64,000 bases of DNA. Source: Prochlorococcus sp. AG-409-P01. GTDB taxonomy: Bacteria > Cyanobacteriota > Cyanobacteriia > PCC-6307 > Cyanobiaceae. This document shows, one piece after another, positions 39,638 through 48,736 of this stretch. Position 1 is the first letter of the stretch. Each line of letters opens with the position of its first letter. Below the pieces are notes generated by a model that saw only the letters and a program-made list of their open reading frames with translations, was not told the DNA's origin and ran no database searches. Where the stretch lies: positions 25,244 through 89,243 of the forward strand of contig QCKM01000006.1 of the NCBI GenBank assembly GCA_003215335.1. The letters are read 5' to 3'. The position numbers and the translations under genes were made by a program.

Positions 39638-40557
39638 CTGATGAAAATAATAAAGAAAAAGTATATAAATTCATAGAATTATCTTCATGTAATATGTGCG
39701 GATGCTCACTGAAAGAAGCAAAATTCATTGGTCATAGGCTTAACAGGTCACAGGGACTAAATCCACGAGGCAAAAAAGGTATTGCAATAACGGTCTGGAG
39801 ATGCAAAAGCTGTGGGTTAGTTTATTCAAATCCAATGCCAGTTCCAGAATCACTGCAAGATCATTATTCAGGAATTACAGGCAGTGAATACACTCTATCT
39901 GACATCTGGTCCGAAGGAATCTTTAAAAGGCAGCTAATAACAGCAAATAGACTCTTGAAAAGTTCTAACCAAATAAAAGCATTAGATATCGGAAGTGGTC
40001 ATGGGCATTGTCTTAAATCATTAGTTCAGGCCGGATATGATGCATATGGGATAGAGGGATCAGAGGTATTCTATAAAGAAACCATAAAAATCCATCCGGA
40101 ATTATCAGACAGAATTACGTGCATAGAACTAGAGAATGCCTTCTATGAAGACAATACATTCGACTTCATTACATTTGGAGCAGTATTGGAACATTTATAT
40201 GATCCAAGGGAAAGTCTTGAGAAAGCTTTAAATTGGCTCAAGCCTGGAGGAATAATTCACCTAGAAGTACCTAATGCAAACTGGTTAATATCAATTTTGG
40301 TAGATAAATTTTATCAGCTTTCTGGCACAACATTTACAACCCGAGTAAGTCCCATGCACTCTCCATTCCATATCTATGAATTTACTTTGAAGTCACTAAT
40401 AGAATGTGGGGAACAAATAGGTTTTAAAATAAAAGAGTTTAAATATTTTGATGACTATGTACCGTACTTTCCTGTACTTCTACAGAAGATCATAAAAAAA
40501 TTAATGAAAAAAACATCGAGTTGTCTACAACTTGAAGTATGGCTTGAAAAGATCTAA
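39634..40557 (+). CDS. Zinc-ribbon class I SAM methyltransferase
   Basis: A 307-residue protein. An N-terminal ribbon has CNMCGC (about residues 15-20) and CKSCGLVYSNP (about 53-63), the pattern of sugar C-methyltransferases and related enzymes. The SAM site is ALDIGSGHGHCLKSL (about 112-126), with the motif IV stretch DFITFGAVLEHLYDP and the GGIIHLEVPN strand. It likely methylates a nucleotide sugar or lipid-linked glycan, but the acceptor is not visible. Coupled by overlap to the SAP-like gene before it. Confidence 0.85.
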   Translation: MTDENNKEKVYKFIELSSCNMCGCSLKEAKFIGHRLNRSQGLNPRGKKGIAITVWRCKSCGLVYSNPMPVPESLQDHYSGITGSEYTLSDIWSEGIFKRQLITANRLLKSSNQIKALDIGSGHGHCLKSLVQAGYDAYGIEGSEVFYKETIKIHPELSDRITCIELENAFYEDNTFDFITFGAVLEHLYDPRESLEKALNWLKPGGIIHLEVPNANWLISILVDKFYQLSGTTFTTRVSPMHSPFHIYEFTLKSLIECGEQIGFKIKEFKYFDDYVPYFPVLLQKIIKKLMKKTSSCLQLEVWLEKI

Positions 40558-40569
40558 AAAATATACTAA

Positions 40570-41133
40570 TTAGTAAAGTATATTCAAAGGTGGAAGAGAA
40601 GATTTGGATACAGAAGCAATTACCTTAGATACTGAATCACCCTTACAAAGAAAGCGTGAAGGAAGAACTGCATCAATAGTCATGTTTGAGAGTTTTAAAA
40701 TATTGATCATAGAAGTGTTTATTTGCATAGTACCTGCAGTCAATAGATCAATTTGATAATTATCAAAGATGCCATGTGCTGTGAGCATCCAAGATTTAAA
40801 CCCATATCCATTACCCCAATACGATTTATTTCCAATAAGAATCGACATGTCTGACAATCTATTTGGGAAATCATTCATAACACCAATATTACCTATATGC
40901 AACCATTTATTATCTCTACGAATCTCAATTGCCAAAAAAAGATCAGAGGATCTTTTTTTTGACTCATAATAATTTCTGCAAGAAGATATTGTATGATTTA
41001 CATGACGCTGTTCAGAGTACAGGACGACAGTTGGATCATTAAGCCATTGAACATATTGCTCCGTGAGATGAGTCTCTGAAAATTCTATTATCCTAAGGTC
41101 TTTGAAGTGGAGCTCGTTAAATAATGATTTCAT
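40570..41133 (-). CDS. GNAT-family N-acetyltransferase (RimJ/RimL type)
   Basis: A 187-residue protein with the GNAT plan: an N-terminal loop WLNDPTVVLYSEQRHV, the pyrophosphate-binding loop GYGFKSWMLTA preceded by YWGNG, and a beta strand near LLTAGTMQINTSMINILKLS. Enzymes of this type N-acetylate amino sugars in surface-glycan clusters. It is the last gene of a minus-strand set with the amidase and sugar amidotransferase, 26 bp after the amidase gene, so acetylation of an amino-sugar intermediate is plausible. Confidence 0.8.
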   Translation of the reverse strand: MKSLFNELHFKDLRIIEFSETHLTEQYVQWLNDPTVVLYSEQRHVNHTISSCRNYYESKKRSSDLFLAIEIRRDNKWLHIGNIGVMNDFPNRLSDMSILIGNKSYWGNGYGFKSWMLTAHGIFDNYQIDLLTAGTMQINTSMINILKLSNMTIDAVLPSRFLCKGDSVSKVIASVSKSSLPPLNILY

Positions 41134-41159
41134 AAATATAGTTTAGCCGTGAAATAATT

Positions 41160-42515
41160 TTATGTAGAATAAAATTGATCCGGCAATTTAGCTGGCGAGG
41201 ATTGAATAAGATGATCGTCAGCCATCTGCTCTAAACAGTTAATAAGTTGGAAGTCAGAGTACTTAGAAGAGATGAATTGGACTCCAAAAGGAAGCCCTTT
41301 AGGGCAATTGCCTAATGGGACACAAATTGAAGGGACTCCAGTCATAGTCCAAATCAAAGATGGATCAGGCAATTCTTCTTGTGAGAGCAGAGGGGCTGAG
41401 GAAGATGTAGCTATTGATAAAACAGCATCAAATTCAGATAATAAGAGATTGATTTTTTGCGTAATAAAAGATTGGTAAGATATTGCTTGTGAATATGCTT
41501 CAGGAGTGATTAATAAACCCCTTTCTATCATATTTCTAGTTGGGTTTGAAACCAGATCAGGACTTTTTGAGTATTCTCTAGCAAAATAATGTGAAATACA
41601 TTTATCATATATAGTTGAATGTTGCTGGTGTGCCAAGTCTAATTCCGAAATCTCCTGAATTTCAACAAATTCATATTTTGATTGAGCTTTTATTTTTTCT
41701 ATTAATTTAGACAAAGCTAACTTTACATAATCACAGGCTGATGACCAGACAGGAGTTTTAATCAAACCAATTCGAAATTTATTAGGATTCTTGTTGTAGT
41801 TAATACAGTCGATATTTTTAAAGACATAAGGGTAATTTTCTCCTCGCACACGCGAACATTCTAGCAATAATTTTAAGGAGTATAGTTGAGAAGAAATAAA
41901 ACCTGGATTATCCAATGTATCAGTAGTTTTTAATATCCCAGTACGTGGAATCAACCCATAAGTAGGTTTCATTCCAAAAACCCCGCAAAAGCTTGCCGGT
42001 CGAGTAATTGACCCACCAGTTTGAGTCGCAAGAGCAAATGGGACTATACCTGTGGCAACAGAAACCGCTGATCCACTAGAAGAGGTGCCAACTTTATGGT
42101 TTTTATTGTAGGGATTAACAGTTATATTAGGCGAGTGTATTGCAAATTCTGAAGTAACCGACTTGCCAATAAGTGTACCTCCTTTGTTAATAATTGAGTC
42201 AACCAATCTTGCATTATTACCTGGTTCAAAATCCTTCCATAACAACGATCCCATCTGAGTCTTAAATCCCTTTGTATTCATTATGTCTTTGGCTACAAAA
42301 GGCACTCCAAAAAGTGGGTCATGATCAAGCTTAGATGTGTGCTTGGGAATATGAAACTGAATCAAGGAATTATATAAACAATCATATCTCTGGTAGGATT
42401 TGAGTGAGCAAGTTAAAAGTTCATCTAGTGTCAAATGACCATTCTTCAGCTTTTCAGTGATTGATACTAAAGAATTATCTCTGAATAAAGAAGATTTATC
42501 TATCTTATAGTTCAT
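41160..42515 (-). CDS. Amidase of the GatA/amidase-signature family
   Basis: A 451-residue amidase. The Ser-cisSer-Lys triad can be read as Lys in PFVAKDIMNTKG, Ser in VGTSSSGSAVSVATG and Ser in TQTGGSITRPASFCG. It lacks the GatB/GatC neighbours, so it is not the tRNA amidotransferase. It lies 4 bp downstream of a sugar amidotransferase gene. Release of ammonia for that enzyme is a reasonable idea, since no HisH/HisF-like pair is seen; an independent amide hydrolase is the alternative. Confidence 0.85.
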   Translation of the reverse strand: MNYKIDKSSLFRDNSLVSITEKLKNGHLTLDELLTCSLKSYQRYDCLYNSLIQFHIPKHTSKLDHDPLFGVPFVAKDIMNTKGFKTQMGSLLWKDFEPGNNARLVDSIINKGGTLIGKSVTSEFAIHSPNITVNPYNKNHKVGTSSSGSAVSVATGIVPFALATQTGGSITRPASFCGVFGMKPTYGLIPRTGILKTTDTLDNPGFISSQLYSLKLLLECSRVRGENYPYVFKNIDCINYNKNPNKFRIGLIKTPVWSSACDYVKLALSKLIEKIKAQSKYEFVEIQEISELDLAHQQHSTIYDKCISHYFAREYSKSPDLVSNPTRNMIERGLLITPEAYSQAISYQSFITQKINLLLSEFDAVLSIATSSSAPLLSQEELPDPSLIWTMTGVPSICVPLGNCPKGLPFGVQFISSKYSDFQLINCLEQMADDHLIQSSPAKLPDQFYST

Positions 42516-42519
42516 ATGA

Positions 42520-43737
42520 TTATTGGAAGTCTTTGGTAGTTTTAGGATTATGCTTATTAATTAATTGTTGGGTAAAAGGGATAAGAGTCTCTTCACAGGA
42601 ATGCTGTCTTTTTGTTATAGGAAGTTCATGATCATTAAGTTCTGGTAAACGCTTTGAAACTATTACTTCGAAAAACTCACTTTTTGTAAGGCCTGTAGCC
42701 TTTAAATAATAATCTAAAGCCTCGGGTTCTAAAGAATCATATTTAGAAATTAGATCCATAGCTTCCTCGCGGGTCAACAACCCATTTCTAACATCCATGG
42801 AAGCTTGCCATGTTGCTCGGCCAAAACCTCTTTTTAAATAACAAGTAAAGTCGTGAACACCAGACATGATACATTCCGCACTTTTATATCTTTTGTACGT
42901 TCCCTCCATTTCAGTTTGCTTCCATCCATATTCATTTACAATAAACTCGGTTTGCCTTTCATCATCCCAAAATATGTAATCACCAAGATGAAGTCCCCAG
43001 ACACCAGATTCACTGATTTTCTCATAAGATGGCAATCGAAAACCGCTTAAAGTATTTAACGGGATTTCATTATCGGCGACCTCTTCAGCTGTAAACTTTG
43101 CCGAAACCTTAGTGAAATAATCTCTATCAAATTTCAATGCTGGGCAACCATACCGAGAACGACCATCACTCTCATTAACCGATTCGCCCCAAATTAAAAG
43201 TGGGATTTTATACATGACTGCGACTTGCAAAGGGAAGGCACCTACTCCAGCGTGGCAATGCCAACAAGAATCACCAATAAGACCAAGAGATTTTTTTGCT
43301 AATCTACCTACAGTATTTCTAGACGGAGTAAATTGTAAATGATCAAGATCAAAAGTATCTAAACACAATTGTAAATTGTAGAATCCGGTTTCAGAATACC
43401 AATTATGTGAGAAAGTAACTGCCAAGGGATTCATGCCGTATATTTTTTTTAAGACGTGTGCCTGAAAAAAACTATCCTTTCCTCCTGATATAGGTAAAAT
43501 ACAATCATAATTGTCCTCAATCTTAGCTTTTTCAGATGCTTCAGCTAGTATCCTTCTCAATTCAACCTCTCTAACTTGCCAATCAATATGCATTTTATCC
43601 TCTGAGGAATTACATGCATTACAAATTCCTAATTCATCAAAAGTAATCCCATCCATGGTTGAAGGGAAGCAGCATCTAGTACAGTATTCAATCGAGTTAA
43701 TGTTGCCAGAGGAGCCAGATGACCTGGGAGTAGTCAT
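42520..43737 (-). CDS. N-acetyl sugar amidotransferase (WbpG/LegG type)
   Basis: The ATG at 43737 gives 405 residues; a start at 43776 would add 13 without recognised function. A zinc-binding N-terminus (YCTRCCFPS, CNAC) precedes the PP-loop LPISGGKDSFFQ. Further blocks are SCWHCHAGVGAFPLQVAV and IWGESVNESDGRSRYG. WbpG-type enzymes make acetamidino sugars in O-antigens. They usually need a HisH/HisF-like pair for ammonia; none is seen, and an amidase follows by 4 bp. The set continues with a GNAT gene. Confidence 0.87.
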   Translation of the reverse strand: MTTPRSSGSSGNINSIEYCTRCCFPSTMDGITFDELGICNACNSSEDKMHIDWQVREVELRRILAEASEKAKIEDNYDCILPISGGKDSFFQAHVLKKIYGMNPLAVTFSHNWYSETGFYNLQLCLDTFDLDHLQFTPSRNTVGRLAKKSLGLIGDSCWHCHAGVGAFPLQVAVMYKIPLLIWGESVNESDGRSRYGCPALKFDRDYFTKVSAKFTAEEVADNEIPLNTLSGFRLPSYEKISESGVWGLHLGDYIFWDDERQTEFIVNEYGWKQTEMEGTYKRYKSAECIMSGVHDFTCYLKRGFGRATWQASMDVRNGLLTREEAMDLISKYDSLEPEALDYYLKATGLTKSEFFEVIVSKRLPELNDHELPITKRQHSCEETLIPFTQQLINKHNPKTTKDFQ

Positions 43738-44060
43738 TCTGTAAAAATATTGACAATTAAGCTTACAACAATTCAAGCTGGCATGTCAACTTAGAGCAAA
43801 GGTAGTCGTTTAAAAAAACTCAAAAAGAATGAAATCGAGTTCAGTAGTTAATTAAAGACTGAACTTAAACCTGATTCAGAAATAATCGCAATAACGACAA
43901 CGAAGAGGTTTATATGAATTAATTATTGATTCGGAGGGTATTTAATTTTATTGAAATCCACAAATTATCTCTACTGCCGATTTAAATAATAAAATAGAAT
44001 CAGTTAAGATTTACAGCCTTTCAAGTAACTCCGGAATGCAAGCCCATTGAACAATATCAA
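43738..44060. promoter_or_regulatory. Divergent intergenic region, 323 bp
   Basis: AT-rich with no supported gene. It must hold promoters for the minus-strand amidotransferase set and the plus-strand HAD set. No clear operator was found; several A/T tracts occur. Confidence 0.4.
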
Positions 44061-44801
44061 ATGAGTGTAGACCAAAATAAGGTGCTAGAATATAAGCCAA
44101 GACATATAGAAAAGGTGCTTAGAGCTCATATCAAAGCAATCATTTTTGATTTTGATGATGCATTGGTCGATGAAGAGCATTGGATAAATGAAAGGTGGCA
44201 CAAAACAATATCATTTGTTGAAGACGAATTAAATATCAAGGAATTTGGAAAGTATTTCTGGGATATCTATTATAAGAAAGGGCCTAAGTACAAATACCAC
44301 GTCAACGATGTTCTTGAAAGATTAGAGTTGGATCAGAAGTTGTTAATGATAATTGTTAATTACTTTTTAGCACAAAAGGTCGACGAGAAAATCTTCCCTG
44401 ATGCATTATATTGTCTCAAAGCACTATTCAAGAGTTATAAACTAGGAATAATTACAGATGGGAAAGAAGTGGTACAAGTAGAAAGAATTAAAAATGCTGG
44501 AATATATAGTTTATTTGAAGAGATCATCTGTACAAAGACGAACCCAAAGCCGAGTACAAAATGCTATCTTGAATGTTCAAGAAAATTAGAATCCGATCCA
44601 AAGAATTGTGTGTACATTAGTCATGATATAGATACTGATCTTAGAGGTGCTAAAAACAGTGGTTTCAAAACAGTTTTAATAGATATCAATGATAATTACG
44701 AAAAGATATCTTCCAAACAAAGAAAATTAATTGACTTGCATTGTCATTCATTTAAAGAGATAGAACAATTCTTTATTTCCAAGGATGCTAAAATGAATTA
44801 G
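44061..44801 (+). CDS. HAD-superfamily phosphatase-like protein
   Basis: A 246-residue protein. Motif I is IIFDFDDALVDEEHW (about residues 28-42), motif II is LGIITDGKE (about 131-139), a Lys in TNPKPSTKCYLE fits motif III, and motif IV is SHDIDTDLRGAKNSG. Such proteins hydrolyse sugar phosphates. The second Asp of DFDD supports a phosphatase. It starts a plus-strand trio with an ATP-grasp ligase 27 bp later and a GAPDH-like dehydrogenase, so it may act on the same intermediate. Confidence 0.8.
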   Translation: MSVDQNKVLEYKPRHIEKVLRAHIKAIIFDFDDALVDEEHWINERWHKTISFVEDELNIKEFGKYFWDIYYKKGPKYKYHVNDVLERLELDQKLLMIIVNYFLAQKVDEKIFPDALYCLKALFKSYKLGIITDGKEVVQVERIKNAGIYSLFEEIICTKTNPKPSTKCYLECSRKLESDPKNCVYISHDIDTDLRGAKNSGFKTVLIDINDNYEKISSKQRKLIDLHCHSFKEIEQFFISKDAKMN

Positions 44802-44828
44802 TATTTATAAATTCATGACAATCCAAGA

Positions 44829-46073
44829 ATGAAAAATAATTGCCAAAAGGGAATTCTTATTGTAGGAGCAGGAGTTCTTCAAGTACCTGCTGTTCGAAAA
44901 GCTAAAGAGCTTGGTTACTATGTCTATATAACTGATCAAAATATAAATTCAGAAGCTGCCAAGTTGGCCGATCAAGCATTTGAAATTAGTACGAAAGATA
45001 TAGATTCTCATGTGAAACTTGCAGTTGAATTGAAGTCAAAAAATAAGATCGCTGCTGTATATACGCAGGGTTGTGATGTTGAGTATACAGTTGCTATGGC
45101 TGCTAATGCAGCAGGACTGCCAGGCATAAAGCCAGAAGCGGCATTAAATTGCAATGACAAAGTTAGGATGAGAGAAATACTAAATAAACAACTAGTAGAT
45201 TATGTTAAATATGCTTCTTGCAAATCAGAAGAAGATGTAATTAATGCTGTAACAAGAGTTGGTTTTCCATGTATAGTTAAACCATTGGACAATTCAGCAA
45301 GTAGAGGGGTAAAAATCTTACGTGCTGGCACAACTATAAAAGATATTGTCAATGCATATTCTGAGGCACTGAGTTATTGTTTCTTAAGAAAAGAAGTAAT
45401 CGTTGAAGAGTTTTTTTCTGGCGATGAATATAGTGTAGATACGGTAATTTACAATGGCAAATTATTTCCAGCTGGTGTCTCAGACCGCCAGTTTCGGTCA
45501 ATAAAACAATACTCAGTTCAAGTTGGTTCTCTTACTCCATCATTGCTGTCAGAAAAGTTACAAAAACAACTGTATGACTTAATGGAAAAAGCAGCATCTG
45601 CGTTAGGAATAGACAATGGAGCTTTCAAGGGGGACCTTATAATTTCGGAGGGGAAGCCAAGAATCATTGAAGTCACGGCTAGGACTTCAGGTGGGTTTGA
45701 CTCACAATATAGAAAACCATATTCATTTGGAATGGATATTCTAAAAGCTACAATTGATATCGCAGCAGGTAAAAAATTGGATGAAACAGATTTAATTCCA
45801 AAGTGGTTAAAATGGTCTAAGACGACATCTGTATTCCCTGAGCCAGGAACAATTATAGGAATTAGTGGCTTAAATGAACTTGAAGAAATGAAAGGAGTAA
45901 AAAATATTTTTCACTCCATGAAAATAGGTGACGAAGTTAAAGATTACCGAAACTGTGCAAATCGAATCAATCATATAATTATAGTAGCTGATACTTATGA
46001 AGAACTATGTAAGATTGAAGATGAAGTTCATCAGACCTTGCAGATAAAAACCAAACCTAAACCAAAGGATTAG
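44829..46073 (+). CDS. ATP-grasp ligase, carbamoyl-phosphate synthase-like
   Basis: A 414-residue protein. An N-terminal Rossmann-like part starts ILIVGAGVLQVPAVRKAKEL (about residues 9-28). ATP-grasp blocks are FPCIVKPLDNSASRGVKIL, VIVEEFFSGDEYSVDTVIYN and the metal site FKGDLIISEGKPRIIEVTAR. Enzymes of this group join a carboxylate to an amine or thiol. It lies between HAD and GAPDH-like genes, all on plus. A peptide-like or amide bond to a sugar carboxylate is plausible; the substrate is unknown. Confidence 0.82.
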   Translation: MKNNCQKGILIVGAGVLQVPAVRKAKELGYYVYITDQNINSEAAKLADQAFEISTKDIDSHVKLAVELKSKNKIAAVYTQGCDVEYTVAMAANAAGLPGIKPEAALNCNDKVRMREILNKQLVDYVKYASCKSEEDVINAVTRVGFPCIVKPLDNSASRGVKILRAGTTIKDIVNAYSEALSYCFLRKEVIVEEFFSGDEYSVDTVIYNGKLFPAGVSDRQFRSIKQYSVQVGSLTPSLLSEKLQKQLYDLMEKAASALGIDNGAFKGDLIISEGKPRIIEVTARTSGGFDSQYRKPYSFGMDILKATIDIAAGKKLDETDLIPKWLKWSKTTSVFPEPGTIIGISGLNELEEMKGVKNIFHSMKIGDEVKDYRNCANRINHIIIVADTYEELCKIEDEVHQTLQIKTKPKPKD

Positions 46074-46113
46074 TATTACATGAGCTAGAATAGGTAGAAA
46101 TGACAGAAAAGAG

Positions 46114-47166
46114 ATGTCCAAACTGAGTCAGAGCAAGAAATTAATTGCAGGAATGAATGGATTTGGAAGGTTTGGACTACATATGTTGAAGTACTGGCTT
46201 GATCGAAGAGATAAAGCTAATTTTGACATTGAATATATAAATGATCCAGTTCTAACTATTGATCAAGCTGTCGAGATCATCAAAGGAGATGAAGCAGTAA
46301 ATTTCTTTCAATATAAATTTAAGGTTGAAGGGGATAATCTTCTGATATCTTCTCCTCACGCAACAAGCAATAGAAAGATAATATTTACAACCCAAGGTGC
46401 TAAGAAGCTTGATGAAATAAATTGGGTAGGCAAGCCAGATTTAGTGCTTGAGTGTTCAGGTTCACATGCAGAGTATTGTGAAGAAGCTCGAGCAACATTT
46501 ATTACAAATAGAACCAAGCATTTAGTGATATCTGCAACAGCTCCAGGCGCCGACAAGACATTGGTATATGGATATAATCACAAAGATTTTAATTTAAACA
46601 CTGACTTAGTGATTTCATATGGGTCTTGTACTGTTAATGCATTTGTGCCATTAGCTGAATGGATAAACAAGACATTTGGCATATGTGATGCTGACGTACA
46701 TGTTGTGCATAATGTCCCTGGTTATAAATTAAAGCAAAGCAAAAATCAAGTCCTATATAGAAAAGAGTGCACACTAGAGGTTATTGCACCTAAACTTCTT
46801 GAATTTCTAGCAGCAGAAAGATTTCTTGTTGACTATATAGTATGTCCTTTTACCAATGTCTCAGGAATAACCTTTTGTTTTGGATTAGAGAAAGAAGTTA
46901 AGAAAGAGACGTTTATAGACAGCTTTAAACAGTCACTAAAGGGAGGGGATTTACAGGGCTTATATGGTTTAGAGAAAGTTGACGTAGGCGACTCAAATAG
47001 ATATATATGTACTCCATTCTCGACAGTATTCACGGAAGATAATATTCAGATGCGTGGCAATAAATTATATTTACAAGGATACTTTGATAGTGAGGCATCT
47101 ACTAATAGATACTATGATTTAGTTGACTATATATCTAAATTACATTTGTCTGATAAAACTAGTTAA
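46114..47166 (+). CDS. Divergent glyceraldehyde-3-phosphate dehydrogenase-like protein
   Basis: A 350-residue protein with the NAD site AGMNGFGRFGLHMLKYW (about residues 12-28) and YINDP (about 41-45). The active-site Cys is in YGSCTVNAFVPLAEW (C172), against SCTTN in housekeeping enzymes. The general base may be His in ADVHVVHNVPG (about 193-203). It is distant from central-metabolism GAPDH and lies in a glycan island, so a different phosphorylated aldehyde is likely. It is the third gene of the HAD/ATP-grasp set, 40 bp after the ligase. Confidence 0.8.
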   Translation: MSKLSQSKKLIAGMNGFGRFGLHMLKYWLDRRDKANFDIEYINDPVLTIDQAVEIIKGDEAVNFFQYKFKVEGDNLLISSPHATSNRKIIFTTQGAKKLDEINWVGKPDLVLECSGSHAEYCEEARATFITNRTKHLVISATAPGADKTLVYGYNHKDFNLNTDLVISYGSCTVNAFVPLAEWINKTFGICDADVHVVHNVPGYKLKQSKNQVLYRKECTLEVIAPKLLEFLAAERFLVDYIVCPFTNVSGITFCFGLEKEVKKETFIDSFKQSLKGGDLQGLYGLEKVDVGDSNRYICTPFSTVFTEDNIQMRGNKLYLQGYFDSEASTNRYYDLVDYISKLHLSDKTS

Positions 47167-47204
47167 AAGCTAAAGAAATTAAGCGAAGTAGTAATTATTA
47201 AAAA

Positions 47205-48428
47205 TTAGATTTCTAAAGTCCCTGACTCAGACAAGCAAGCTAAAAAGCTATCAATGAATTCTGGATGTTTTCTGGAGTGATAGTTAAGTCTGGGGGGATT
47301 TGTATCCAAGAAATCAAATATAAGCTTTTCAAGTTCATCTATGCATACAGAATCAATTAGGATATTAGCATGTGATTTAAAAGGAGATTCAATAGTATGG
47401 GGGTCGAGTATGTTAATGACGACGTGCCCACAAAGACCAGCTTCATACAGTAAAGATGAGTAATGACCAATAAATATTCTTCTCTCTTTATAAAGTAAAA
47501 GGTCTTTAGGTATGAGTTCAATATTACTAGAGGATAATGACTTTGGTTCACCAGATACTATTTCCCAAGGATGCGGTCTATACATCAATGGAAAATCAAG
47601 AGCCTGAAGTGCTTTAGAACGAATTATCATAGAAAAGATATTAAGGAGTCTATTATATTTATCAGGGTTATATGAGTTCTCTCCAGTTCCTACAAATATT
47701 AAACTGGTAATAGGTTTATGGTCAGTATATTTGATATCAATGAATGGGCCTAATACATGACAGCCATTTAAATTAGGCTTAATAAGCCTAGCCTGTTCTA
47801 AGTCCCAACTAAAATTAAGATCACACAAAGAGCCATCAACAGGAAGTGATTTATTTATATCCCTGAAATATCCGTGCTGAATACATATTGATCTAGAATT
47901 AGAAAGGGTTTTGGAAATGATTGAAAAAAACGCACCTACAGGCTGGGTGTCTTCATCTAAAAAAATCAAAACCGAATCTTTAGAAAGAAGATGCTGATAC
48001 CATCTATGTACTTGAAGAAGAAGAAATATTCTAATTCCTGTACAACAAGATATTATAATTGAAGCATGAATAGGAAAGGCAAAAGTATGATTGCTATTAT
48101 TTTTAAGCGCTATTCTCTTTGAATTGTATGACCCAATGATCACTATTTGATCCGCCAAACTTTTAGGCAGGTAAGTTAAGTACTTATGGCCTTCTAGAAA
48201 GATTGGATTACGGACTCCTCTATTAATTTGTACAAATAAGCCAAGTATAGTCTTAAATACAACTATTAATGAGAGTTTAGATCTAAGGTACTTATCAGAA
48301 TCTAGAAAATGAGGTAATGATGAAGCTTTAATCCACTCATGGTTCCATGTTAGACATCTCTGCTCAATATTCCTGCTTAAATGATTGAGTTTTTTTATAT
48401 ATTCAAAGAAGGGAGTCATGAGAATCAA
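47205..48428 (-). CDS. GT-B-like surface glycan protein
   Basis: A 407-residue protein of no clear family. Features like polysialyl- or CDP-glycerol-type transferases can be read: SICIQHGYFRDI (about residues 190-201), YRPHPWEIVSG and IGHYSSLLYEAGLCGHV near the C-terminus. These patterns correspond to GT-B nucleotide sites. It converges on the GAPDH-like gene and is divergent from the following 493-residue unknown. The sequence is very AT-rich. Whether it transfers a sugar is not established. Confidence 0.55.
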   Translation of the reverse strand: MILMTPFFEYIKKLNHLSRNIEQRCLTWNHEWIKASSLPHFLDSDKYLRSKLSLIVVFKTILGLFVQINRGVRNPIFLEGHKYLTYLPKSLADQIVIIGSYNSKRIALKNNSNHTFAFPIHASIIISCCTGIRIFLLLQVHRWYQHLLSKDSVLIFLDEDTQPVGAFFSIISKTLSNSRSICIQHGYFRDINKSLPVDGSLCDLNFSWDLEQARLIKPNLNGCHVLGPFIDIKYTDHKPITSLIFVGTGENSYNPDKYNRLLNIFSMIIRSKALQALDFPLMYRPHPWEIVSGEPKSLSSSNIELIPKDLLLYKERRIFIGHYSSLLYEAGLCGHVVINILDPHTIESPFKSHANILIDSVCIDELEKLIFDFLDTNPPRLNYHSRKHPEFIDSFLACLSESGTLEI

Positions 48429-48736
48429 CTACGAGTTTAGTATATGACACCTTTTGAGTACAATTACTAAATTGATATGCACATTAGCAGTGTCAAAGCT
48501 AGTTGTCACCAGATAATCACAAAGAAAAGTATTGCCACAGCTAAGAGCATAAAATAGTTGAGGTTGAACGTATTGTCACCCTAGAGAAATAAGACATTAT
48601 TGATTGAAATTTGTTCATCAGTATTCCAATGAATAGGAAAAAAGCTAAGATATAGGCAATCATTTGTAATAAAATGGCATTGCTTGCTGTAACAAACCAT
48701 CGATTTGCAACTAGTCTAAGTAGGATTTAGTCTGAA
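48429..48736. promoter_or_regulatory. Divergent intergenic region, 308 bp
   Basis: No gene is supported. It separates divergent genes and should carry both promoters. No palindrome or riboswitch-like structure was found. Confidence 0.4.
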
